Position numbers and translations under genes: made by a program. DNA of 64,000 bases from Plutella xylostella (taxonomy: Eukaryota; Arthropoda; Insecta; Lepidoptera; Plutellidae): positions 4,967,501 through 5,031,500 of the forward strand of contig NC_064012.1 in assembly GCF_932276165.1 (NCBI RefSeq). Reading direction: 5' to 3'. Positions within the stretch are counted from its first letter, which is position 1, and each line of letters starts with the position of its first letter. Shown here in pieces: positions 45,601 to 57,210 of this stretch. The notes below the pieces were generated by a model. The model had not been told where the DNA came from and did no database searches. It saw only the letters and a program-made list of their open reading frames with translations.

Positions 45601-46609
45601 TGGTGTTTTAACAGTGCTCATTATAGGTACTTAGGTAATCTAGGAATGTGTTTTTTACATTTTTTATTCCACCTAAACTAGGTCTAGCCTGTACTAAAGG
45701 AGGAAATGTTTTTTAGCCAGTAGATACATGTGGTATTGACAATGAAGGTATTTTGTAAGCATTTAGACCCTGTACATTGATAATGTTAGATACAATTAAG
45801 TACTAAGAGAATATGTACTATTTAAATTAAACAAACAATAAAGTTTATAATGAAGTTTATAGTGTAAGTTAGTTTCGAATTATTTATGGGTAACATGAGA
45901 TTAGATGCAAAGGATTCTTAACAAAATAAAATTAATAATAATGAAATAATGTATCTACCTGATTAGGTAACAACAACCAACAAGTCCTCAGTTACCTGAT
46001 AGTTTCTGTTTATGAGCCACTTTTGCAGATTGTTTTTTTTTTTTAGCTACAGCCCTGGGGTTTGGGTATAAACTTAGACTGCTATTTAATTTGTTGTATA
46101 TATGGACCACGAAATAATCTATTAGTTAATAGTTAGTATTAAAAGATTGAGTTGAACAAATAATTTCATGCCTTCGTTTGATTGTTTTAAGTTGGGGATC
46201 AAAAATAGTTTGAATCATCAAAATCGAAATCAAGGAGGTGTGTTGTGTACGTACACAAGAAGGATAGAAAATAGGTTGCTGGTTGGATTTAAGTTTAGAT
46301 ACGGTCAGGTTTCTCTGCCTCTTACTGTACAGGTTATGTAAAGGTACAGAAAAAAATGTCTTACTGTGTAACCTCATTTATTATTTTATCTGTATGATTA
46401 TTGTAAATTATTATTTATTTGGTAAGGTATTGTTATTAAATTTGGATCAATTAATATTACGATTACTCGTATATGATGGAATGAGATGTAGTTTTGGAGT
46501 ACTTCTTCCTATATTTAAAAAAAAACCGTGATAGATTACATTTTAATACTATTTATTTTGTGAAGGTTATAAGTGATGGTTTCGAATTCATACTGCTGAA
46601 CGATTTGGA

Positions 46610-48020
46610 TAAACTACTGATAGGCATCTAAGACATTTGGTGAGCTCTATAAGGGGGCTATCAAATGAGTTATCTAGTAGCATTGTTTATTGGATAATGA
46701 TATCTTTGTCGTTTTTATTGTCTCGACCGACTAAGACTTTCTGCGATGGTCTGCAGTGCGGGCTTTCAACGATCTCATATTTGAGAAGGGAATAGTGTTA
46801 CTTTGGATCTCAACTCAAATATTTTGCATTAATGGGTTATTATTGATTTGCATAAATCACAAAGACATTGAGGAGGAACTTATAAATGTCACTCAATGCG
46901 CCGATCGTTCTAAGAAACTACTGGGAGACATCTGAAGCATTTGGTGAGCTTCTATAAGGGGGCTATCAAATGAGTTATTCATTAGGCTAAAAATACAAGC
47001 CTCTTGAATAATGATACTTTTGTCGCCTTCGCGGGAGTGCTGGTTTGGTCGGACGATATTAATCTGCAGTGGAGGATTCGAAATTGTTCCGTGTTCGAGG
47101 TAGCGAAGGAACAACGACTGTTATCTCGAATACTTTTTTACACTTATCACTGGTTACAATTTTAGTGCACCGTAATAAAAAAATCAATATGTACCTACGT
47201 AATATTTACGTAAATAAACCATAATTGAGGAGTACTTCCGGGGATGCATTTCGTTTCGTTAAAAGTTTTGTTCAGTTATTTTTCCTTTTAAAATGTTATC
47301 CTGTTGTCACTATAGTTTACAGGTTAACATAAATCTAGGTAGGTTTAGAAAATGCTGAAGGTGATGATACCTAGGGATTCTTAAATTTAATTTAGATAAT
47401 TCTGTTAATATAAGTGTTGTGAAGGTGTTGAAGTAATGTTAATTCAATTTGAAAAGTAAAATGATTCGGGTAAACCACTGATAGGCACTATAAGGCGTTT
47501 GGTGAGCTTCTATAAGAGGGCTATCGAATGAGTTGTTCAGCAGGACTACTGAGAGTGTCAGCCTGCTGGATAATGATACCTGTGTCGTGGATGGTGTCTG
47601 CTCGACTGGACATTCGGTGAGGATCTACAGTGAGGGCTCTAATCGATCACATATTTGAGAGGGGATATGGGTCTCAACTCAAATATTTAGTTTAACTTTG
47701 TTATTTATTTTGTTTTCTTTATTTCAAAGACATTGGGAAGAAATCAGTTAGCGGTTCACCCAATGCACCGATCGTATAGAGAAATTACTGTGAAACATAT
47801 AAGGCGTTTGATGAGCTCTTATAAGGGAGCTATCGAATGAGTTACCTGATAGGATTGATTATGTACACGCCTGTCGGTTAATGACACCTTTGTTGTTTTC
47901 ATTGGGTGCGCTGGCCGAGTGGGTGGCATCTATCTGCAGTAGGGGGCCCCGAATTCGTTGCATATTCGAGATAGCGAAGGGTACAGCGACTGTTACCTCG
48001 AATATTTTGTTATTAAAATT
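46610..48020 (+). repeat. Four-unit ~300-bp internal repeat (two dimers)
   Basis: A core resembling TTGGTGAGCTTCTATAAGGG followed by GGCTATCAAATGAGTT occurs at 46637, 46941, 47499 and 47808. Units 1 and 3 share GATCTCATATTTGAGA-type and TCTCAACTCAAATATTT sequence; units 2 and 4 share a GAGGTAGCGAAGG / TGTTATCTCGAATA-type end, so the array is a duplicated dimer. It lies just upstream of the purine tract. No coding frame runs through it. Confidence 0.7.
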
Positions 48021-48150
48021 AGTAAATAAAACAAAAACACTGGCTACAATATTTTTGATAAATAAGAAAGTTAAACATATTTTATATAAGAGTATTGGGT
48101 TTTGTTGCCTTCACTAAGATATAAAGGTATCATGTCTATCAAGTTAAGTA

Positions 48151-48336
48151 GGTAAATTTTTATGCAATAGCATTTCCTAAAAAAAATTAGGGGGTGGTTG
48201 TAACGAAACTTATTTTGTATTGTAAGGTTCTGATACTAGTTTGTTATTTTCACACACCGTTATTCATGTATAATGTATAAGTCTTAAATAGGTAAATTTT
48301 TATCCAATTGCATTTCCTAAAAATTTAGGGGGTGGT
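48151..48336 (+). repeat. Duplicated purine tract and LTR-start segment
   Basis: GGTAAATTTTTATGCAATAG, CATTTCCTAAA and TTAGGGGGTGGTTGTAACG occur at 48151-48206 and again at about 48289-48343. The second copy is the functional junction with the right LTR (LTR begins 48337); the first ends in a mock LTR start TGTAACGAAAC at 48199, 138 bp upstream. Confidence 0.75.
48327..48335 (+). promoter_or_regulatory. Polypurine tract
   Basis: AGGGGGTGG with a single T before the LTR's TG serves as the likely plus-strand primer. It is short and interrupted by one T. A second copy lies at 48189-48197. Confidence 0.55.
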
Positions 48337-48823
48337 TGTAACGGAACATAGTCCGTCCGTAGCAGACTTATACATTGTTTCAATACTTATGGATAGATTT
48401 GCAATAGATTTTATTATAAGCAAAAGAAGTGTTATACGTTGGTTGGCAAACACAACCATATAGCAAAGTAGACATTAACGCCATCTAACGAGGTCCATTT
48501 AGACTAGATGACGCATTTTCATTCTTAATATAATATGGTAATGTTAGGGGTGGGTATTGTGTCGTTCGAATCGATAGATACCTAGAAAAAGTCTTAGTGG
48601 TCTTCTTGAGGCTTAGATTAAATAATAGATATCATACTAAATTCGGCTATATTATGTTTCAGTCTTTAATATGACTCTGGAACCTAATTATTATTTGAAT
48701 ATTGAAATGAATGTCGTCACAGTTGTTAGTTTTATTACGAATATCAGATTCGCACACATTACGTAATACGCCTCCTTGGAAAAGAAAGACTCAGGACTTA
48801 AAATTAGTAAATAATTATAATAT

Positions 48824-48946
48824 CTGGTTAGTGGCTACCTGACGGATAAAATACATGCTGTCACTTTCTGTTATTATTTTTTAGACAGTGACAGCATGTA
48901 TTTTATCCGACAGGTAGCGACTAACCAGACATTGTGGAACAGGGGC
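48824..48946. mobile_element. Harbinger-like MITE family D, left end missing
   Basis: CTGGTTAGTGGCTACCTGAC and ATACATGCTGTCACT are mirrored by AGTGACAGCATGTATTTTAT and GTAGCGACTAACCAGACATT; the right end GTGGAACAGGGGC abuts TAA. The left LTR shows the empty site (AATATTAATTATCG, about 38625). The expected left TAA plus about 19 terminal bases are absent, so one tip was lost on or after insertion. Family member: 14299-14439. Confidence 0.8.
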
Positions 48947-49104
48947 TAATTATCGATAATTTTAGAAGTATAGTTCATCGTTTTATTTCCTAAAATATGT
49001 TATAGTTGTGTTATTGTCTAGCTCAGTGGCGCCGCCTGTAGTCAGGATGGACAACTTAGTAAGGGTGTATTGATCGAAGAAGTCGATCGGAGGTAGGGGT
49101 CGTT

Positions 49105-49180
49105 GGGCGGGGCTTATGGGTTTGCATAAATAGGATTTCGGGAGTGGGGTCGGGGCTGGTGTCCCTGTAGAACTTCGTGT
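49105..49180 (+). promoter_or_regulatory. Candidate LTR core promoter (right LTR)
   Basis: GGGCGGGGC (49105-49113) and CATAAATA (49125-49132) repeat the left-LTR arrangement unchanged. A transcript from here would read outward into the host intron on the sense strand. Confidence 0.35.
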
Positions 49181-51593
49181 GATAACATGAAGCCTTTGGC
49201 TATTTTTGAGTTCCAGTTAAGGATTTTATGTACTTAATCCCTGTTAATTTATCTTTAATTCAATTAAATTATGCCAATTTTCTGAATAGTTAGCTTGGTC
49301 ATTCCTGGTAAACTTATAACGGTGTCAACTGAGGGAATAACTAAGTTATGAATATATTTATGCGAAATTCTGCGGGGGAAAGCTTAAAATGTATTTTTAT
49401 AAGTGAGTGGGTTCCTGCGGCTGAGACCCAGGTAAGTACCTTAGGCAGATTTACTAGCCACTGTTAGTTCATTTTCAAGCCAAATAGGTTATTTTTTGTG
49501 TAATGTGTGAAATTCTGGTGTTGATTAATTACTTCAACTATGCTTTTGGCAGGAATAATGAAACATTGAAGTCCATTACTTACTAATGTTGTCGTTCGAT
49601 CCGACACATTTGATATAACTTATTAATATCTCACTGTACTTAATTAATATCTTACTAGGAAAAGGGAAAATCCCTAATAATTATCTTGTGTCTATGTCCA
49701 ACAGTGGACGATAGAAGGCTGATGATGATAATGATTTAAAATATATCGTGACGTACAAGCTGTCTTAGCTTTACAGTATTTATAGGAGGAATTTAGATGT
49801 AAATTATTAATAATTATTTCAATTATAGGTTGATAGGAACAATGAAACGTTGAAGTCGATTACTTACACACGTTGTCGTTCGATCCGACATGTTTAATTT
49901 AAATTTATATTTTCCTTTATTTAATTAATATCTCACTGCATAAGGGAAAAGTCCTAGTTATTATCTTGTGCCTATACCCAACAGTGGACGATAGAAGGCT
50001 GATGATGATGAAGATCCTTAAAACCGTACTGACGAACGAATTGACTTAGCTTTTACAGCATTTATAGTTTAAGTCAACTTATTGGGATTAGTTATGCAAA
50101 AGTGACTGGTAGTTATCCGCCTGCCTGTTACAATCATGTTGTAAAAATTAGAGAGGAATAGTTAGGGAAATATTAGTAAAATCTAACAGTGGCTTTTCAT
50201 AAGACTCATCGTGTGCTGTCGAGTTGAATAAAGCTAAGAGACTCTACATCTCCAGAACGAGTTGGCGGAATGGCGTGATTCTTTATAGGTTAAAATGTGG
50301 GGTCTCTAAGCAGCAGGTTGGTGGTATTTTCTACCATTCATCTTCCTTGTTATTGAATTAATTTTATATTTTACTGTATTTTATGTGTCATTATTTTATG
50401 AATAGATAAAGCAGCATATCTATGCAGGAGGCAGGGTATAAATTATAATATATCATATAGATGACGCTGGCATATTATCGGTATCTATTGAACTTAGGAG
50501 ACATGGTTGCTGGATATATGGATATAGTTTTCAAATTTAAACACTCTGATCACTCTGTATGACGAATGGCGATATAAATAGGTATTTAATTTGTTGAGGA
50601 ATATTACTTGGTAACTCTGTGTTATAGGGACCTAGGAGGTTGTATGTTGATAATCGGCAATATATTAATTATTTGCTATTTATGGATAAGTGGTGTTAAT
50701 TGTTATAGAATGAAGTAGGTATAGTGTATAAGCGCTTAATTTATAAATCAAGGATTATTAGGAATCATAGATCTATATTTCTTTAATATAAAACCAGTTA
50801 GTTAAATGTTGGACAACAGAATAACGTACATGTGGCCTTCCCATTACATAAATATTATATATATTTGTACATAGACTATATACATCTAACCTGGCTGACT
50901 ATGACTATTTTTACTATAACAATTCTTACATAATTATTCAGAGATTGTTGATTTGGGTTTGGATGAGAAGTTGATAATACCTATTAAACAAAATTAAAAT
51001 TTAATATGGTCATTGAATCTGATGGTGGCATAGAAGCATCAACTTTGTTCTCACTTTATACTTTATCATTTAAATAAAATAAATACCTTCAATTACTTAT
51101 ATCATTAGAGTCAAATGGTTGGTTGATGACCATAGGAGCACCAACTCATCTATATTTTAACTAAACTTTCTATATGATTGATTAAGACAATATACAGTAT
51201 TTTTCATAGTACATAACCTTCTTACTACTAATTAATGAATTGAGTTGATTTCTTATCAGCTTGGGTAAAGGAAGGCAGTTGCTGAATTGAATTCTTCTTT
51301 ATATTGAACTACTATATACAAGAGGACATGATGACAGTTATTTATTGATAAGTGTTGCACTTGTGCTGTGTGAGACCAAGAGAAGAGGGAAGTCCCGTCT
51401 CCAACGGTCCGTAGGAATTCCATGGCGGATACAAGTCAGCATTGATAAAATATTAATTGTCACATAACTCTGAAACCTACAACTTGGAGATACTTTTGAG
51501 GGATTGCCCTTGACACAAGCTGAAATGGGAGAGAGTAATAATATTTTAATAATATCTTTTATTGGAAGCTATTGTACTGTGAGGTAATACATA

Positions 51594-51827
51594 AGTAGAC
51601 TCAGGAAATATCCGTGTCGAAAAAATGCATCAGTAGACTCAGGAAATGTCCGTGTCCAAAGTGCATATATAGGCTCAGGGAATACCCGTGCCAAATAATT
51701 ATTACACATTATATTATTTATATAAGTAGACTCAGGAAATATCCGTGTCGAAAAAATGCATTAGTAGACTCAGGAAATGTCCGTGTCCAAAGTGCATAAC
51801 TAGGCTCAGGGGATACCCGTGCCAAAT
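51594..51827 (+). repeat. Six-unit 38-bp array (right LTR)
   Basis: Same array as 41260-41493 with one visible base difference (ACACATT for ACGCATT in the spacer). Confidence 0.75.
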
Positions 51828-52495
51828 ATCTATTATATATCATCTGAATCCCAATCAATAGATCTATGTCTAAAGATTGACTAACTACTAACAAGACCAG
51901 TTTGAAAGGAGCCAGTGGGCTAGAGAGGTAAATGGGTCTGGCGGATAGATCTGGTCGAACTTCATAGGGTGTGCGAGGTGGGGCATACCTTCCTTTCAAA
52001 CTACCAAACTTTTTTATACATCATTTCATATACATATTCCTATATACTATTTATTTTAACTACAAACTCTTTTATAACATAATTTTACATACACATTCAT
52101 ATATACCATTTATTTTAACTACAAACCATTTTTAGTACATAATTTTATATTTATTTTAGTAAATTTTGTCTTTCTAAATCATAGTAATATTAAGAAATAA
52201 TTATTGGTTGTACTTTGTTCTGTTGTCTTAACAAATAGATAGGCTAGGTATTATGAGCTAGGCTAGGGATTCTCTCAAACTCCTAAAAGAACTTGTGTTA
52301 CTTCGGCAATGTAGAGTCCTAACCACTAGACTAGACGATCACGTATTGGCCAAACGAATAATGCAAAACACATTTAGCGTTACGTTCACTTCAGTTAGGG
52401 TTGTTAGGGAGGAAAAATGCATAGCGATTAGGCAGCTTACGTAGCAGTTAGGTAGTTTAGGGTTTAGCCGTGTTTGTTGGGGGGGGACTTTTACA

Positions 52496-52499
52496 GTCA
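52496..52499. repeat. Target-site duplication, right (GTCA)
   Basis: It matches 37320-37323 and marks the right border of the LTR element. Confidence 0.75.
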
Positions 52500-54499
52500 C
52501 CGTACTATGAAAGGTTACAGTATTAGGCATAGACATAGACACATCGTTTATTTACTAAAAGAATACACATCACAAATACAAAACAACATCAATAGGAACA
52601 GTGACATGAAGAATCACAATAATTGTGGTGTGTATTATGTCAGTAAAATGGCTCTGACTCAGCATGTGCTGTACAAAAAATTATACAGCGCTGGTAATTC
52701 TGCCAGAACCAGTGAGTTGGGGTGGTACTCGGCTAAAATATAATATTATGTTTGGCGTCTGTGTTTGTTCCGAAAGATTTGTGAAATTTAATAAGACAGT
52801 GTTGATAGTCTATGTGTGTGTGTGTGTGTGTGTGTGATAGTTTATAATCATATATTTATATACATATCATAATATAATAAGGTATTTAGTGTAGTTTGTA
52901 CAAATATACATAAAAGTTTGCTGCTTTGTCATTAAAAAATAAAATAATATTAAAAGGCGACAAGTGCTGCAAGCTTAAATACACGTCAGGTACTGGCGGA
53001 GTTTAAGCTTAAATAGGTGCTTGGACTTAATTAGCGCACCTTGTAATTTCCAACATACGATTCTGTAAGATAGCAAGTTTCCCAATTTGAATTCTCATCA
53101 CCTCAAATCACTCTGTAGCAAATCCCAAGTCAATATCAGACGGTACTGTAAATACCAATAGCATCTGATACAAAGTCGGCTATGACTTGTAGATGAGGTA
53201 GTAGGACAAAGAGACTTCGTCTCAGATATTTCTATTAGAACGTGCAGGTTGCATTTGAATTAATCCTTTGATCGGCAGGATCCGTCGGACGGAAATGAAA
53301 CCAATTTGAATTTCGAAACTTTCCGAACGTAGTTAGGTATTTTAGAAATTCAGAAACGTAGTTCAATTTTAACGTGGAAATTTTGCTGCATCTGATGTGA
53401 GTTGTGACATGCGATAAGGTGCGGAAGTGGAGCGAAAGGAAATGTCACCATGTTGCTGAAGCTAATCGAAAACCTCGATATTGGGGATAAAATCTTTAAG
53501 CCCTTTCCTTATTTCGCATAGCTTTTACGTAAGCTTCGCATCGCCTTTAAAGGATTTAAAAAACCGTGACGTTGCTGAAAAAGTATACAATTTGGTTGGT
53601 TAGTTGCAACATATTCAACATACGATGCTAACCTGTATAATTTTAAATGAAAAGTTTAATTAGTTTAGTTTAGCTCTGCTTTATTCATTAAAATGCAGCC
53701 ATGACGTTAGAAAATCATAATGGTGCATGAGGTACTGAACTAGAACAAATCAAATTAAAGCAACATGAATTTCAACCAATCTTTTTATTCTTTGCATATT
53801 TTTTATCGATGTGTTTGAATAAAAATAGTATTGTATTAGATTCAAGAGTAATCCTACTGAATATTGCATCGTGGTGTCAGTCTTGGGAGAACTTTAATTT
53901 TCTATCCGGATGCAGCCTGGAGGAAATCTAGCTATTAAGGTTGATTTCAATTAAGGCTGAGATCTGCTGTGTATTCTTTATTCATTACAATTAATTATGT
54001 AAGTAGAAAATAATTCGTTACTTCAGAAAACAATAATATGAGCGAAACAATAATTATGTATAACACGTTTTAGTGTTTAAAATAACCTCTTAGTAACTTG
54101 TTAGATCTATGAGTAAGACACCTATACCTACTTATTAGCATAAAGTTACTTTATTTCAAACCATTCTTGAAAGTTATACTACTTCCGGAATCCCAATCAT
54201 AAAATCGGATTGGAATTTAAATTGAATAAAAATGGAAAACTTTGTTCCCTTGATATTTATTCAGATTCAGTCCATGAAATGTCTATGATGCTATATTGTG
54301 GCGATATCACGTTCTTTCCATGATTATAGAAGATCAGTAAATCTAATCTAGCAGGTTTGACGACGGTGGATTTTGGACGTTTGGATTTGACGATGTATAT
54401 TACAAAAAAAATCTATGTTGCTATTTTTATATTGACGAAGCATGTTGTGGATTATTTATTGTTTGAATTTCCATTGATATTTTTTTGCATGGTATTTTT
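52500..54499. other. Intron 2 sequence with a TG microsatellite
   Basis: A (TG)n tract of about 25 bp lies at 52812-52836. The rest has no supported feature. Confidence 0.5.
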
Positions 54500-54573
54500 C
54501 TGCTAGATTTAAATTCACAATAATAAATATCAATGAAAATTGATATTTATTATTGTGAATTTAAATCTAGCAG
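54500..54573. repeat. Perfect palindrome, 35-bp arms, 4-bp loop
   Basis: The left arm (54500-54534, starting CTGCTAGATTTAAATTC) and right arm (54539-54573) are exact reverse complements with GAAA between. Arms and loop would form a 74-nt hairpin in RNA from either strand. The arm's outer part (CTAGCAGGTTT) also occurs once more at about 54350. It has no other sign of a microRNA or transposon. Confidence 0.85.
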
Positions 54574-55255
54574 GTTTATCAACACTGAAATCTATTACTC
54601 TTTCAATCTTCAATTATTTCATAGAAATTAGTGAAATATATATTATCTACTCAATGATCTTCCTATCTCAAAGTCAAAACGATGTAACATTTACGTAGTT
54701 ATTAGTGTTAATTTCAATATATTTTGAATCCAAAAATCGTTGTTAAAACAAGTTCGCGGAAGGTACACTGAATCTAAATCTTATACAATGAATTCAATAT
54801 TTAGCGTGGAAAAAGAGAGACACAGTGGTGTTAATTGTGATGGATGGAACACTACAGCTAAAAGAGAAGCTGGAAATATAAATAAAAATCAAATAAAAAT
54901 ATTAGATAGAGGTAATTTCCCTTAATATCCTAACATGAGATGAGCCTCAATTTAAGAAGAAAATTGATTTAATTTACGCTTTCAGAATAAACTCACTCAA
55001 TTAAAATGTAGCTATGAAATATCATTTTACGGTTTTGCGATTTATAAATAAGGTATCTCCCCCGCTGCCAATTAGGTTCCAGTAACAAGAAATTTAACAA
55101 TTCAAATTGAATATGGCGCACATTGACAAGTCACGTTCACAACGGCCAATATTACATCACGAAGGTAATTTTATTAACGTACGAGCTGCGTGCTACCATC
55201 CCTGTAAAATGCAGTGGGATTTCATATTTGATACAGTACCTACATCGTATAAATG
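54574..55255. other. Intron 2 sequence, nothing recognised
   Basis: Frames at 54740-54925 and 55107-55292 are short, with no splice or domain support. Confidence 0.35.
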
Positions 55256-55531
55256 TATACAGGGTGTTGCAAAAAGAGTATTAGGGTACTGAGCCAAAAG
55301 GGGGTGACTCAGGGGGTCATTCTGAACAACTTTTGTTCTACGAGTTTTGGAAATTCGCAAAAAAATATTCGTTCGCCATAGTAAAAAGTCACATGACCAA
55401 CAAAGTTTCTATGGAAAAGGAAATATTTTTTTCGTGAATTTTCAAAACTTGTAGAATAAAAGTTGTTCAGGATGACCCCCTGAGTCACCCCCTTTTGGCT
55501 TAGCATACCGTTTTTATAATACCCTGTATAA
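55256..55531. mobile_element. MITE family E, complete copy
   Basis: TATACAGGGTGTTGCAAAAA starts it and an inverted TTATAATACCCTGTATA ends it. The arms continue through GCCAAAAGGGGGTGACTCAG and CTGAACAACTTTTGTTCTAC, giving a large palindrome with an AT-rich centre. The 109-codon minus-strand frame across it is noncoding. Confidence 0.75.
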
Positions 55532-55942
55532 AGGGTATACATTTTATGTAGGTATAATGTTGAGGAGCGTGGTTTCGAATAGGCACCGGAATGCTTTGGA
55601 ATGAAAGTACCTAATATACTAGAAATAGTAGACATCACAATATCAACATTTTTATATCTATCTCAGGCGATTTCTGTCGCCTAAACATTTCATTGAAACA
55701 CGTTGGTTCAGGCCATAAAAATATGTATTTTATGGTGCAACCACTACACTACCCAACCCCGACTACCCATAGGTACCAAACTTTGCGAAATGAAAGAAGA
55801 AAAGACAAACACTTAACATTCATTTGCAGTAGGGATTCTTAACAAACGAAGTGAAAACGGTTTTCAAATTGAAATAAAACAACAAACAAACTTCTTTGCT
55901 TAAAAAAGAAAAAAACTTATTGAAAATTCCCGTATTCTCTTA

Positions 55943-56164
55943 TACAGTGCCTGGCAATGAAAAAGTTCCATTCACAAAATTCCGACAACAAACGCCCCCA
56001 TTTTTTTCAAACATTAAATTTAAAATTGGAACAAAATATTACCGATTTATTCCTGATGCTCTGTTTAATGTACTTCAATGTTTCAGAAGAAGCCATTAGC
56101 CTTTTCCGTTTAGAAGTAATTTGGTGCTTTTCTCAGTGGAACCTTTTCATTGCCCGTGAGTGTA
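55943..56164 (-). mobile_element. MITE family B, complete copy
   Basis: TA-bounded, with CAGTGCCTGGCAATGAAAAA on the left and CCTTTTCATTGCCCGTGAGT on the right, and AGCCTTTTCCGTTTAGAAGT inside. The two 67-82-codon frames here are shadows. Confidence 0.75.
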
Positions 56165-56394
56165 AAACTAATGGAAAATGGCTAACGTATTTCGCCTTGA
56201 AGTAAGTGATTTATGATTTGGATTTGACTTATTTATAGGTACCTAAAAAGCAAGTCTTGTAAAGGTTCGAGAAGGTACTTTAGCTTCGTACCTCAAGCAC
56301 CGGTCCATTGTCAAAGTTTAAGGTCACTCTGATTCGACACTCCAACGAAATCGATTTTTTAATCCGACATAAAGAGAGGTGACTACAGTGGTTC

Positions 56395-56497
56395 CATTCA
56401 TACATTAGCCCAAAATATTCAAACTTGATATTTATGTAAGATAGATGAATAAAAAACTACGATGAATAAAAATTTTTGACTTTGACTTTGACTTTGA
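56395..56497 (+). mobile_element. Retroposon 3' end with (TTTGAC)n tail
   Basis: ACTTGATATTTATGTAAGAT, GATGAATAAAAA and then TTTGAC repeated four times (56474-56497) form a 3' tail of a type seen on lepidopteran LINEs or SINEs. The body is not recognisable. Confidence 0.45.
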
Positions 56498-57157
56498 CAC
56501 AGCAATTTATTTCTGGGGGTGTTTTAAAAGGTGCAAGAATAAGCTATTCGATTTCACGGAAATATTTTTCTGTTCCCTTTACTACTTAAAGTTGTTCAGA
56601 ATGACCTCTTAATTTTGACCTGTGGTTGCGCGTTATTGTCCCAACAACAGAAGATCTTTAGTAGGGAGGCATGTCTCACTTAGGATTCCGACTCATAAGT
56701 AGGTGATACCCATAAGTAGTAAAAAAAGTAGGTGAAAATATTATTACGTGTTTTTTTTTTTATTCCTGTTACATAAGTAGTTAAAGCTTTCTTACTTTCT
56801 ACTCATATTCTACGGTGTATATTGTATAATACAAGTACATACAGCTATACAAAAATTCCACATACGTGATCAGAAGTGGGATTGCGGTAATAGGCGCGTG
56901 CCATAATTACATCGACAGCTTTAAAATCCACCGCTAGAGAGTAAACAAAGAACTTAGATGAATATTTTGAGGGTAATACCCTCCAGAGAGGCGGTGCAAA
57001 CGCTCTGTGACAATATTTGTTATCAACTTTTTCCATTTCAACATAATTCCTTAAGTCCTTGGAAGCGAACGCGGAACAATTTAAAGGAGCTTAACAATAA
57101 TTTTGTCTTATCAACGTAGTTTTGGAAAGAGAGCAATGTAGTTTGAAACATATTTTT
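56498..57157. other. Intron 2 sequence, nothing recognised
   Basis: The 63-codon minus-strand frame (56845-57036) is unsupported. Confidence 0.35.
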
Positions 57158-57210
57158 AACCGACTTCAAAAAAGGAGGAGGTTTTCAATTTATCGGGGTC
57201 TTTTTGTAAA
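57158..57210 (+). repeat. Fragment of a common lepidopteran repeat
   Basis: TTAACCGACTTCAAAAAAGG followed by AGGAGGTTTTCAATTTATCG is a sequence I associate with widespread moth and butterfly repeats. Only this short piece is present. Confidence 0.45.

Larger units (their letters stand above)
42172..48336 (+). other. Noncoding internal region of the LARD-like element
   Basis: From the left LTR to the right LTR the 6165 bp has no frame longer than 126 codons (42855-43235, no recognisable domain), and no RT or integrase motif is seen in any frame. It contains the primer-binding site, a degraded Lep1-like copy, a GTGC microsatellite near 44065, short (ATC)n scraps near 44320 and 44565, a four-unit repeat at 46610-48020 and the purine tracts. 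I see no gene in 42634-46600. Confidence 0.7.
37324..52495 (+). mobile_element. LARD-like LTR retrotransposon with giant LTRs
   Basis: The 15,172-bp element has LTRs at 37324-42171 and 48337-52495, both starting TGTAACGG and ending CTTTTACA. GTCA flanks it on both sides. A tRNA-His primer-binding site follows the left LTR by 2 bp, and a purine tract AGGGGGTGG lies 1 bp before the right LTR. Removing later insertions leaves about 4020 alignable bases in each LTR, which differ at about 19 positions by eye. The 6165-bp internal region holds no gag, protease, RT, RNase H or integrase motif in any frame. Such non-autonomous elements with long LTRs and a noncoding interior are called LARDs; the partner supplying proteins is unknown. 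It lies sense-strand in intron 2 of the host gene. Confidence 0.85.
48337..52495 (+). repeat. Right LTR (4159 bp including a MITE)
   Basis: It is the direct repeat of 37324-42171. It has a 123-bp MITE at 48824-48946 and no piggyBac insert. Base counting after removing indels gives the same 4020 bp for both LTRs, which supports the boundaries chosen. Confidence 0.9.

Noticed and set aside
37324..52495. Simple segmental duplication of a 4-kb host sequence
   Set aside because: The repeats begin TG and end CA, are flanked by a 4-bp target duplication, and have a tRNA primer site and a purine tract in the right places.
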